Shown piece after piece: positions 45,155-55,531 of a stretch of 64,000 nt of DNA. Source of the DNA: Anthoceros angustus (Eukaryota; Streptophyta; Anthocerotopsida; Anthocerotales; Anthocerotaceae); contig VJWM01000126.1 in the NCBI GenBank assembly GCA_010909165.1, positions 1 to 64,000 of the forward strand, given 5' to 3'. The notes beneath the pieces are model-generated. The model was not told the DNA's origin, searched no databases, and saw nothing but the letters and a program-made list of their open reading frames with translations. Made by a program: the position numbers and the translations under genes. Each line of letters starts with the position of its first letter. Position 1 is the first letter of the stretch.

Positions 45155-48100
45155 CTGCAAAAGCGAGAACAGAATTGAGTGGTCAAGGAACTTGACAACA
45201 CAAACATCCTGCAGGAAGTTGACAAAAGACAAAATAAAAAAGCACTTACATGGTGTTCAGAACTTCCAGATAGGAACCTGCTGAAGGGTCTAACAATTGA
45301 TTATAAAACAATCGAGGACGAGGATAGGGATGGGGGATATGGCACACATTCATTGAATATACACATTGTTAAATATTGAAATCCCTCCACTTTTGGTTAG
45401 TGAGAGATAACTCCTTTTCAAACAACACCCACATACTTCTGTAATAGAAGACTTTGTCGGCAAGTTAGATTTAAGAGGAAAAAACAAACAAAATAAGGTT
45501 ATCCGCAGACACAAACAACAAGAGTAACAAACAACGCAAACTACGAGATTTAATCATGACTTCAAATTCAGAAATGGTTATCCCGATTCACGCATGCCGT
45601 AATCGAATGTTGGCGGTCAACCCTTCACACGATGAACAATAAAGCCTACACACACAGGTAAAGAATTAGATTATTCACAGAGAACTCACAGCTACGTTAA
45701 AAGACAACGAGGTAATTATCAATGAGGGAAATCATCAAGTTTAAAATCCAGTTCACATACCATATGCGGGGTTACACCCGAACAAAACGCCTTATACGTC
45801 CAGGCAGAATGTCTGCATCAAAGCAAGAACCTTAGAATAAGAATGAGACAGAAACGGATTGAAAGCCTGACAATGCACGTAAAACAATAACCAAAACCAC
45901 ACAATTCAACAAACGGTGACGTTGTCAATAACGTACCAGGTTGGGTGCCGAACTCAGAGTCCAACTTTGGCGGGAAAACTTGACTGCATCAGAGCGAACA
46001 GATAGTAAGAAGACAATGAACAAGACTACATCGTCGACACAAAAAGTTGGGTGCGAACTCGAGTCCAACTTTGGCGGGAAAACTTGACTGCATCAGAGCG
46101 AACAGATAGTAAGAAGACAATGAACAAGACTACACTGTCGATTGCGATCAAAAATGGGTGAAACTAGACACAAATGAACAGTACTGCGCTGTCAATTACG
46201 TACCAAGCTGGGTGCCGAACTAAGAGTTTAAATTTTCGGGAGAACTTGACTGCATCAAAAAAAGCAAGATGGTAAGAAGACAATGAAACAAAGAAGACGC
46301 TAACAGACGAGTAAAATCGTCACACCATGCAGCTGACCTTACAAACTAAGCCAAGCTGCAACCACAAAACCTCGAAAGCTTTAAGTCGAAAAGAGTTACT
46401 ACTGGTCGCTTATAAAACGAACCAAAGACCAAGGTCGATAAAGAACAATCACCTAGAATACTGCAGTACCAACGTCATACAAGAGCACAATATCCACAAA
46501 GATGCTGACCTTTATCTAAGCCTAGCAACAAAAGTTCAAAGCTATGAGCCGAAAATAGTTACTGGTCGTTTCATAAAAGCGAAACAACGCAACAAAAAAA
46601 GGCCACGAAAACACGAACACTCAAACAACGCAACAAGAGTAACAAAACGGCGAATGATAAGAATCGAAAACATCTATGCATGCAGTCATTCCCTAAAAAG
46701 AACAAGACGCAAACGAAAACACGAACACTCGAAAACAACATAAAACGAAAACAATCAAAACAAAGACCAAACGAGAGCCAAAAACATACGGCCACAGGGA
46801 CAATCAGAGACCAAAACCGCACAAAACAGAAGCCAAACAACAATGGAAAGAACAAGAAACGAAAACAACAATGGAAAGAACAAAACGAAAAGAAACCGAC
46901 TGAGCAAAGGCCTTCACCCTAAAGCGAACACACCGCCTTCGTGCCAAAACACCTTGGCCTTGAACAAACAAAACCTGACGTTAGGTGCAGAGACACCTTG
47001 ATCTTCGGACATGGAAACCCCGCCTTGAAGAACCAAAACAAAGCAAAGAAAACGACCTTGGCCTTGAAAAGAACTTTCGGCGGACCTTGGCCTTGAACAA
47101 ACACCGAAAGGCATGTGCCCGGACAGCCCCGAAAGAACCTTGAACAAAGGCCGTGAAGAGCCCGGAAAACTTGAACAAACACTTAGCCTTGGAGCAGAGC
47201 TCAAACACCTAGGCCTTCAAGGAAGACATGTAAGGCCTTAGCCTTGGAAGCAGGCGTAAAGAACAATGGCATGAAACTAGAACTCAACACGTAAGCCTTT
47301 GAGGAGACCTCGAAGCTTTAAGTCGAAAGAGTTACGTCGTTTTCATAAAAGCGAAGCCAAACAACAATGGAAAGAACAATCACCTAGAATCATGCACTCA
47401 CCTGGCGTCGAGCACAATATCACATGCTGACCTTTATCTAAGCCTAGCGCAACAAAAAAAGTTCAAAGCTATGAGCCGAAAATAGTTCTGCTGGTCGTTT
47501 CATAAAAGCGAAGCCAAACAACATAAAACGAAAACACGAACACTCGAAAACAACAACAAGAGTAACAAAACGAAGGCGTAGACAAGAATCGAGAAAACAT
47601 CTATGCATGCGGTCATTCCCTAAAAAGAACAAGAAACGAAAACACGAACACTCGAAAACAACATAAAACGAAAACAATCGAGACCAAACGAGAGCCAAAA
47701 ACATACGGCCACAGGACAATCGAGACCAAAACCGCACAAAGCGAAACAACAATGGAAAGAACAAAGCGAAAACGAAAACAACATAAAACGCAAAGAAACC
47801 GAAATTGAGCAAAGGCCTTCACCCTAAAGCGAACACCGCGCCTGCCAAAACACCTTGGCCTTCGAACCCTAAAACGGACGTTAGGTGCAGAGACACCTTG
47901 ATCTTCGGACATGGAAACCCCGCCTTGAAGAACCAAAACAAAAGCGGCAAAACGACCTTGGCCTTGAAAAGAACTTTCGGCGGACCTTGGCCTTGAACAA
48001 ACCGAAAGGCATGTGCCTTGACGAGCTGAAAGAACCTTGAACAAAGGCCGTCGGCTTGGGCGAGCTGAAAACTTGAACAAACACTTAGCCTTGAAAAGAA

Positions 48101-48570
48101 CAAGAAACGAAAACACCTAGGCCTTGAAGGACGGCACTTAGCCTTGGAAGCAGGCGTAAAGAACAATGGCTCTAGAACTCAACACGTAAGCCTTTGAGGA
48201 GACCGAAGCCCCTTAAAGCGAGCGATAACGAAGCAAGTAAGGCGCGACGTGAACGACAATTGTGTCTACACTATGAGTGCGCCAAAGCGGTACCTCAAAA
48301 CCTTGACTAAAACGAAGAAAATGAAGGAGCCTTGGCCCTTGAAATACAACTTCAAAGAACACACACAATTTGGCCTTCCCCTACACATTGAGCGCTAAGC
48401 CTGAAACACAACTGCAGCTACGCAACCTGCCACTCCATCCGCACAGACAGCACGAAAACCTAACACACCGCAGCCTACGCTCACCGCAGCAAACCCTAAC
48501 ACACCGCAGCTACGCAAGCTCGACTCCAACCGCACAGACAGCACGAAAAGACTTCCAATTGCCAACTGAG
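45155..48570 (-). repeat. Repetitive leader/intron of gene B, right X
   Basis: Reverse complement of the left-arm leader in part: repeats around CCTTGGCCTTGAACAAA at 46,910-47,290 and again at 47,815-48,200 (period about 900 bp), and a block GAGTCCAACTTTGGCGGGAA at 45,960 and 46,060. The sequence is A-rich on the plus strand, with no credible protein. It lies between the TATA box at 48,574 and the gene B ATG, so it is most likely transcribed as a long 5' UTR with introns. The left copy differs in length and unit number. Confidence 0.55.
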
Positions 48571-48875
48571 CGCCTTATATAGGCCACCAAACCCTACCGT
48601 TCTCGCTCTGTCGGCGCCGCCACTCTCTCTCTACCAGACCTAATTCTAAAGTACCGAACCTAAGCTTCCGAGCCGGACACCGAACCAACCGCGGTTCGCC
48701 ATTCGACCGCCGCCGCCAAACCCTCAACCAAACCTAATCAGCCTAGTCCAAACCTAGCCATGCATCCAAACCTAAAATCAAGCTCTAAATAGGTAGAAAC
48801 GGTCACAGCCGCCAAAATGCTCAACCTTCTGGAACCCTAAAAACGGACTACATAAGCAGCTCTCCCGCCAAACCC
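48488..48875. promoter_or_regulatory. Cluster of telo-box-like motifs near the X promoter
   Basis: AAACCCTA occurs near 48,491, 48,589 and 48,871, GAACCCTAAA near 48,832, and AAACCCTC near 48,718. In plants AAACCCTAA (telo box) is found in promoters of growth-related genes. The left copy keeps TAGGGTTT at 28,698. These flank the TATA box and could serve gene A, gene B or both. Motif evidence only. Confidence 0.4.
48574..48583 (-). promoter_or_regulatory. TATA box for gene B, right X
   Basis: On the minus strand CCTATATAAGG follows GAGCGAGAACGGTAGGGTTT, exactly as in the left copy at 28,690-28,720. Conservation of this short block while neighbours have diverged supports a real core promoter driving leftward transcription into gene B. 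Confidence 0.6.
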
Positions 48876-48921
48876 TACACACCGCCCACAACGCCGCCGC
48901 TTTCTCGGGCCCTGAGCTCAG

Positions 48922-49003
48922 CGGTCTGGAGCGGGTCTGGAGCGGGTCTCGAGCGGGTCTGGAGCGTGAAGGCTTTGGAGCGTGAAGGATTTGGAGCGTG
49001 ATG
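48922..49003. repeat. Short minisatellite (GGTCTGGAGCGG and TTTGGAGCGTGAAGG units)
   Basis: Four copies of a 12-bp unit GGTCTGGAGCGG (one with TCGAG) pass into three copies of a 15-bp unit TTTGGAGCGTGAAGG. It lies in the promoter interval between the divergent X genes. Confidence 0.85.
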
Positions 49004-49170
49004 GTCTCCTCTGCTCCCCGCTAACGCCCTAAGCGGAGAGCTCTTCACGTCACAGCTGATCCACCTCAGGTGACAACGGGGACAACGCTGCAGAGGTGCT
49101 TCGTGCGACCAGAAGAAAGGTCCATGGTTTTGTTTTGCTCTCCTTACTTTGAACATCGCTGCCTTTTCCA

Positions 49171-49910
49171 TTGATTTTCCTTACTGACCTTGCCCTGACC
49201 TCTTCTTCTACACAGGACGCCATCACACACCCACACTGCACTCTCAGGTTGGTGTCTGTTGGTTCTCTCCTACGCCCACCGCCCACCACAGCCAAGCTTG
49301 TGTTTCGTTCCACGCCCCACCGCCCACCACGCCAAGCTTGTGTTTCGCTCCACGCCCACCGCACCACGACGCCACCGGTCGCTCTACCACGCCCGCCGCT
49401 GGCGCTTTTATCTTCGCTAGTCCACGCCCACCGCCCAACTCGCCGCTGTGTTCTTTTCTTCGCCCTCGCCAGGCCGTTGTCTTTTGTAGTGGTGCGTGTT
49501 TCTCGGCTTCCTCGCGCCCATTGACCCTTCGACGGCTTTTGAAGTACATGCATCAACTGGCACCGCCACGCTTCAGCACGTTGCATATGCCCACACGCAC
49601 TCGTTGGTGTCTGGTTCTCTCCTACGCCCACCGCCCACCACAGCCAAGCTTGTGTTTCGTTCCACGCCCACCGCGCACCACGACGCCACCGCCCACCACG
49701 CCACCGCTGGCGCCGCTTTGTATCTTCTCGCTAGTCCACGCCCAACTCGCCGCTGTGTTCTTTTCACGCCCTCGGTGCTGTTGTCTTTTGTAGTGGTGCG
49801 TGTTTCCTCTTCTCGGCTTCCTCGCGGCCCATTGACCCTTCGACGGCTTTTTGAAGTACATGCATCAACGGCTCGCCACGCTTCAGCACGTTGTATATGC
49901 TTACACACGC
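49171..49910 (+). repeat. C-rich repeats upstream of gene A
   Basis: CGCCCACCGCCCACCAC and AAGCTTGTGTTTCG recur several times. A larger unit ending in CATGCATCAAC...CAGCACGTTG occurs twice (about 49,245-49,575 and 49,605-49,885). The Pro/His/Thr/Leu-rich open frames in this region follow from the repeat and I do not treat them as genes. It could be the promoter or 5' UTR of gene A. Confidence 0.6.
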
Positions 49911-50129
49911 AAGAAAGGTCGAAAACCGCCGAAGTTTGCGGTAGCTCGAGTCTTTGTATGCGATTTCTCCTTTGTCCCATCGATCGTCGGTGAACCTTGC
50001 GCTATCACAGGATCTATGCATGTTTCTTTTGTATCGTTCTTTAGTCCCGCTCCGACATCAGACGCTTTAGGTATCGCCGCAGTTCAATCGGATTGGTGCT
50101 CAAGAACTGTTTTAACATTACGATGCAGG

Positions 50130-50459
50130 AACAAACAATTGGCTCGCGTGAAGCACTCGGAGCGTTGATCGTGAACGTAAGTTATTCGCCCTTGCTCAAC
50201 CCACGTCGCTTTCGCGATTTCATGTTTAGTTTGATTTGACGCAAGCTGTCCCCTACGGTATTCTAATGGCCTTTTGGCGGAATCAGGATGGAATCGAGAA
50301 CAAACAATTGGCTCGCGTGAAGCACTCGGAGCGTTGATCGTGAACGTAAGTTATTCGCCCTTGCTCAACCCGTTGATGTTTCGCGCGCGATTTCATGTTT
50401 AGTTTGATTTGACGTAAGCTATTTCTACGGTATTCTAATGGCCTTTTGGCGGAATCAGG
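50130..50459 (+). repeat. Duplicated upstream exon of gene A
   Basis: GAACAAACAATTGGCTCGCG and GAGCGTTGATCGTGAAC followed by a GTAAGT donor occur twice (about 50,130-50,295 and 50,297-50,459), each ending with GGCGGAATCAGGATGGAATC. The second acceptor leads into the ATG at 50,460. Probably a non-coding or leader exon present twice by duplication. Confidence 0.7.
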
Positions 50460-52168
50460 ATGGAATCAGAGAACGGCAGCAATAACGATTTACAAATCCA
50501 AGAAGGTACTTGATTGCTCACATATTTTCGTATTTTGATTCGTTCTATGATTCCTTACTTACTTCTACTTTTCCTAATACTTGTTGCACAACCCCCTGCA
50601 GACAGCAACTACAGGATGCCACCCTGTGAGCGCAACTCTGACAAATTACTACCCACCCATGGGGATCCAGGATATGCCGCGAACGAAAAGTTTGAACCAC
50701 CACTGCTGGAGATAAGGAAAATCGTAGAAAAAGGTATTCAGGAAAAATGATTGCAGTTAGTCATGTATTTTCTCGTTGGTCAGAGTCTAACAAAACCCGT
50801 GGGTTGCAGTCCTCTGCGAGCACACAATGTTCTCTGTCATGGACAAACAAGACCTCAAGCATCTTTGCGAGATGCACGATTGAATAAGATAAAGAAGGTA
50901 AGCACTTTTCTTTAATTCATCTAATTATGCTCAATTTTAAAATCTTAACACTAAATTTATCTCGCAGGATATCAAAAGAACCTTGAACAACAATTGAGCC
51001 GGAAACGCATACACTTGTGGAAAGGTTTAATGGACACCGATTTTCAATGCAAACAATGTTGGAGGGATATCAAAGTTCAATCCAGCAATCGAGGTAATCT
51101 AAAATTAATTCATACCTTTTTGTCTTCACATTTGCTCATAACATGGGGATTCTGAATCGCCGGAAAACAAGTCTGCAAAAACATAAAGGACAAAGTCGAT
51201 AAGATTGACAACAACATTGACAACGCAGCCATCTCCAATCGTATACAAAATGTTAGGTATATAATGTGCATTAATATGATTTTGGTTTAAGAAATTAATG
51301 ATTTTGGTTTTGATCGGGCAAAAAGAGAAAAATTGATGACTTGAGGAGGATGGACCAACTTACGGGCCACTTGAGTTCACCGAGTTTGGAAAGTGGATGA
51401 GCAATTTTCAATATCCACCACTTTTCAAGACTTTAAAGATAAGTATTCGCACTTTGGGAGCATAGTCTAAAAGAGCAAGTACCCATCTTGAATGAAGATG
51501 GGTCCAACCCAACATTCGAAAGCAAAGATGCATAAATCCAAGCAAGTAAGCTGCGATAACTTCTCTTTTTTACTATTATTTTCATTACATATAATTTAAT
51601 GTATTCTAATTCTGTACGCATTGAATGCAGAGATAGGGGCAGCAATTGAAAATAAGGAGTTGAAAACGACAGACTTGTTGTCTCTCATGGAAGAACCAGA
51701 GACAACTAAAAACATTCAAAAGGTACATCGTTTGAAAGGTAATATCTGCTTGCATTCCAAAAAAAATTCTAATGTTTATGTTTCTTCAGAACATACGATC
51801 ACATTTCCGCAGTGTGGGGAATCTTCACAGCACGTGTTTAACGCTTGTCGAAAAGGTATATGCAAAGAAAGATCTTCTCCGAATTGAAATGGAGGTAAAT
51901 GACTAATTACTTTTACTTTTGTTTGTAGTTATCGGAGAATCAAAGCGAGTTGTTTTCACTCTTTGAGGTGAGTACTAAAGTTAAAAATAGATAAGTTTTA
52001 TATATGAATTCGACAATGGTTTAAATTGCGAAATATTCTCGCTTGGATGAAATATTTGAAATGATAATACATTTATCTGGACCATACAATCAGCAGCTCA
52101 AAAGTACTATTCAAGAGACGGACGACGAACCATATTACACTCCATCTACTCCAATAGAATATGTGTGA
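50460..52168 (+). CDS. Element-X gene A, right copy (about 10 exons, acidic coiled-coil protein)
   Basis: Hand-read exons: 50,460-50,505 (MESENGSNNDLQIQE), 50,602-50,733 (SNYRMPPCERNSDK through PPLLEIRKIVEK, in phase with exon 1), 50,810-50,897 (VLCEHTMFSVMDKQDLKHL), 50,968-51,093 (TLVERFNGH, MLEGYQSSIQ), about 51,171-51,253 (VCKNIKDKVDKIDNNIDNA), about 51,325-51,440, 51,631-51,722 (EIGAAIENKELKTTDLLSLM), 51,790-51,894 (NIRSHFRSVGNLHSTCLTLV), 51,929-51,967, and a last exon ending STPIEYV at 52,168. Introns are 60-110 bp with GT-AG ends. Heptad-like helices dominate; no catalytic motif is seen. A few exons carry stops at eroded CNG sites. Function unknown; a structural or accessory factor is conceivable. 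Confidence 0.6.
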
Positions 52169-52299
52169 TTTAACCAAAAAATATTTTGATTAGAGCCTAA
52201 TTACGGCGTGGCGATGATAATCCTTTTATTGTGTAAAAGGATTGAAAACGAAATGATAATCCTTTTATTGTGTAAAAGGATTGAAAACGAAATGACATA

Positions 52300-52500
52300 T
52301 AAGCCGGGTGGTATAGGCACCGGTCTAAACAAGATCACGGACCTCGGCTCCTCGATGCTGCGGTCGAGTTAGGCGCGTCGGCCCCGGACTCGGCCGCTCC
52401 CTTACGCCGAGGCAGACGGCGTCGGGCGCCACGGCCTAGAACGGTCTCGGCCTCACGGCCTCGGCCGTTCTCGGCCGTGACGCCCTCCCGCGCGTCAGTT
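52300..52500 (+). repeat. Outer terminal region of X, right copy
   Basis: Contains GGTGGTATAGGCACCGG, a GC-rich stretch, and the hairpin at 52,439-52,470 (GAACGGTC...GGCCGTTC around two GGCC blocks), ending in GTGACGCC. Read on the minus strand gag runs open into this end as an Arg/Gly-rich tail, an artefact of the insertion. Confidence 0.7.
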
Positions 52501-53430
52501 CTAACTACATCTTCGTCCGAGTCATAAGTTTCTGCCGACGCACATGTGTCCTTGTTTATGCTTACGCTCATAGCCAGCTGCTCTTGCAGCCGCTGCACCT
52601 CACCAAGCAGTGCCTTCCGAGTGTAGCTCGCACCCGATTTCTGCTTGTCCATTGCTCGATCTCCTAGGCCCTTGGGCTTGAGTTCAGGATGGGCTTGCCA
52701 GCAAGCAGCTTCCGTATGTCCGGTTTTACCACATGCCCTGCAAGCTTCTTTCTCCTTTGACCCACCAACACGATGCTCACACTCTACGCCTTGTGCGGCC
52801 CCTTGCATCGTAAACACTTTACGGATGTCTTGAAGCTTACGGTGAGCCACTTGATCCTTTGATGGCGGCTCTGCGTTGAGCGTTCACCGCACATGCTCGC
52901 GATAATGTGACTTCGGCTGCTTCTAATGTTCAAGTCTGGTGTGACCTCGATCACATTGTGCTCCTCCCGATGGCATTGGTGTGACATCTCCCTTCATAAC
53001 TCTTTCGGCCATCTCGTACGCTGCTCCAACTCATAATCGCCCCATGTAGCATATGCGAGAAAGTTGGCGATCACCCTCCTCTGTCTTCCTGGCGGTGACA
53101 ATGTATATTTATTTGCCTCCCTCATAGTCTTCACCTTGGTGTCTTTCACCATGCCTCAACCGTAGATGTCACGGATCTTAGAGGCTCATTCGGCTTGATC
53201 ACAAACTTTGACAACTCTTGGATTTTCTCAATGGAAGATCTGGGAACATCTCACCAAACTTGGAACATCTCGTCCACCAAATAAGTGATGACCTCGGATT
53301 GCGATGAACCCGATGATCACGGTTCTTCATCATCGACCTTGGAGCCTTTCCTTGCCCGCTTCATTCGCGGCGACATGTGTGCATCTGCGGTATCTTTTCT
53401 TTGCGATCACGATAGCGAGTTAAAGCTTCA
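52501..53430 (-). pseudogene. gag: Partial duplicate of gypsy gag
   Basis: About 930 bp repeat the gag C-terminal two-thirds of 53,470-54,425: zinc knuckles VKCLRCKGPHKAYEC and CRACGKTGHTEAAC (52,720-52,830), and capsid-like sequence that has lost many CAG/CTG sites (CAGCTGCCTC becomes ATGCCTC). It stops at 53,430 with AAAGCTTCAC, directly joined to another X-end hairpin. The second knuckle (C-x2-C-x4-H-x4-C) is complete here. Confidence 0.7.
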
Positions 53431-53434
53431 CCTA

Positions 53435-53480
53435 GAACGGTCTCGGCCTCACGGCCTCGACCGTTCTCGGCCGTGACGCC
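53435..53480 (+). repeat. X-end hairpin at the gag duplication junction
   Basis: Hairpin GAACGGTC...GACCGTTC (53,435-53,466) followed by GTGACGCCTCCGCGTC. It marks the point where the partial gag copy joins the fuller one, so the duplication unit is bounded by the X terminus. Confidence 0.75.
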
Positions 53481-55290
53481 TCCGCGTCTGTTCTAATACA
53501 AACACATCTTCGTCCGAGTCATAGGTTTACGCACATGAGTCCTTGTTTATGCTCACGCTCATAGCCAGGCCTTGCACCACCGTGCACCTCACTAAGCGTG
53601 CTTTCCGAGTGTAGCTCGCACCCTGCTTGTCCATTGCTCGGTCTCCTAGGCCCTTGGGTTTGAGTTCGAGGATGGGCTTGCCGAAGCGGCTTCCGTATGT
53701 CCGGTTTTACCACATGCCCCGCACGCCTCTTTCTCCTTTGACCCACCAACACGATGCTCACATTCATACGCCTTGTGCGGCCCCTTGCACCGCAAACACT
53801 TTACGGATGTCTTGAAGCTTACAGCGCTATGAGCCACTTGATCCTTTGATGGCGGCTCTGCGTTGAGCGTTCACCTGCACATGCTCGCGATAATGTGACT
53901 TCCCAGGCTGCTTCTGAATGTTCGAAGTGCTGGTGTGACCTCTGATCACATTGTGCTCCTCCCAGTAAGCATTGGTGACAGCATCTCCCTTCATAACTCT
54001 TTCGGCCATCTCGTACGCCTGCTCCAACTCATAATCTGCCCCGTGTAGCATATGCAGAAAGTTGGCGATCACCCTCCTCTGTCTTCCTGGCAGTGCAGCA
54101 ATGTATATTTGCGCTGCCTCCCTCATGGTCTTCACCTTGGTGTCTTTCACCAGCTGCCTCAACCGTAGATATGCAGATCTTAGAGGCTCATTCGGCTTGA
54201 TCACAAACTTTGACAACTCTTGGATTTTCTCAATGGAAGATACTGGGAACATCTCACCAAACTTGACGAACATCTCGTCCACCAAATAAGTGATGACCTC
54301 GGATTGCGATGAACCCGATGATCCCGGTTCTTCATCATCGACCTTGAGCCTTTCCTTGCCCGCTTCATTCGCGGCGACATGTGTGCATCTGCGGTATCTT
54401 TTCTTTGCGATCACGATAGCGAGTTAAAGCTTCACCGGCTAGAAACGTGCTCATCTTTCGAGTGCCATCTCCGGTGTGAACTCGGACTTGTATTTGAGCA
54501 CCATCTCATCAATCGCCCATCGAACTTCTCTTCAAAGTCGCAAGAGACATACTACCGTGTCTACCGTGAACACATCATTTTTTGGTGGTTCATAATCCAT
54601 CCCGGCGCCACCACGATTTTCTTCAAAGTCAATGGATCTGATAGGAGTGTGACTCCACTCAAACTGACCACTTGTCCTACGGACCGAAGGAAGCTGTGCC
54701 CCGGGATTGTAAGCTTCCGTTGTCGGTGTGCTTTCGTTCGTCCACCCTGACCGTAACAACACCATCACTATCAATCCCTCCCCCTGCGAGAGACTATGTA
54801 AGGCATTCCGTCAAAGTTGGTGTCAGTTCCTTCCCGCGTCCAGTCCGCCAACCATGCCAGCTTGTCAATCACCTCACTCGAGGCGTTGCCAAAAATCGCT
54901 TCCGGCTCCACCGGATCGGCCCACTCGAATGGATGCACGCATAAAGCAGTAGTGAATAATCCAAGGTGTTTTCTCGGCTTTACCATGGACTTATCTGTGT
55001 CGTTCACCGGCTTGGGGTCACTGATTCAGCTTCCTCTTCTCCGTCTTCTGCTCGAATCTCGGGCCCCTCTCTCGGACCCTTCGAGTCGCGTTGCTACCTT
55101 GTGTGGCTTCACCAGCATGCGGATTGTTGATGTGCAAAATTTACTGGCTTGGGATGGTTGTCCTCTGCACACACCACAGCTGAAGCATCACAAGGTGCTC
55201 GAAAAAGTGCTTGGGATCTGTCTGGCTGTTCTATTGAATCGGACATCAACAATCCGCCCTCAATGACGGATTGCTGGCCTTTGTAGCCTA
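53481..55290 (-). pseudogene. gag: Ty3/gypsy gag, best-preserved copy
   Basis: The longest frame is 54,414-53,827: AANEAGKERLKVDDEEPG, SIEKIQELSKFVIKPNEPL, RSAYLRLRQLVKDTKVKTM, AALPGRQRRVIANFLHML, a capsid-type helical domain. Downstream CLRCKGPHKAYEC (53,798-53,760) and GACGKTGHTEAA are zinc knuckles. Upstream frames include HPFEWADPVEPEAIFGN (54,870-54,940), NFDGMPYIVS (54,785-54,810) and, near 55,270, IEGGLLMSD. Gag packages element RNA. This copy keeps CAG/CTG sites that the copies at 1.2 kb and 53 kb lack, so it serves as the reference for the erosion pattern. Confidence 0.8.
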
Positions 55291-55531
55291 CACCGCCGCC
55301 GATCTTAATTACTGGCCCGAATTCCGAAGCGCCGTGATCACACCCGCACATGTCGGGAGATCTTCGCCGCCGAGCCGTAATTGCGCTTGACCGTATTCTG
55401 CTTGTATGGTCCACATAACCACGACACCATCCTATTTCCATACCCATGCCACTCATCATGCCACCACACACATAGCACACGCACACCATCACACTCAGAT
55501 TCTTATCTACCTCTTTCTACCACTGCGTGCC

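Larger units (their letters stand above)
40874..52500 (+). mobile_element. Element X, right copy (unknown class)
   Basis: About 11.6 kb between gypsy protease and gag. Order: inner terminal hairpin, AT-rich end, gene B (minus), repetitive leader, TATA box at 48,574, C-rich promoter interval, gene A (plus), outer GC-rich hairpin end. It mirrors 23,516-37,205, and stretches at 42,480-43,180 and 44,980-45,350 are the best-preserved coding parts in the window. It has no LTR-type TG...CA ends and no recognised transposition enzyme, so it may be non-autonomous, or gene B may encode an unfamiliar one. Confidence 0.55.
21363..55290 (-). mobile_element. Ty3/gypsy retrotransposon split by two element-X insertions
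   Basis: Minus-strand pieces are in correct gypsy order: gag (55,290-53,470, with a duplicated part at 53,430-52,495), protease and RT (40,870-37,206), RNase H, integrase and PHD (23,515-21,363). The RNase H is interrupted after QLV on the 37.2 kb side and resumes with VTDHRPL on the 23.5 kb side, so joining the flanks gives a continuous domain. The remaining 25 kb are two inverted copies of X. LTRs and primer binding site were not identified. Confidence 0.75.

Noticed and set aside
46327-46922. Lys/Asn/Thr-rich plus-strand open frames
   Set aside because: A-rich repetitive leader of gene B read on the opposite strand; no conserved counterpart in the left X.
49171-49793. Pro/His/Thr-rich plus-strand open frames upstream of gene A
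   Set aside because: They follow from a C-rich minisatellite and shift freely between frames.
23516-52500. The large inverted structure as a fold-back sequencing artefact
   Set aside because: A fold-back would mirror the gypsy flanks too. Instead gag, protease-RT and RNase H-integrase appear once each in correct order, and the arms differ in duplications and erosion.
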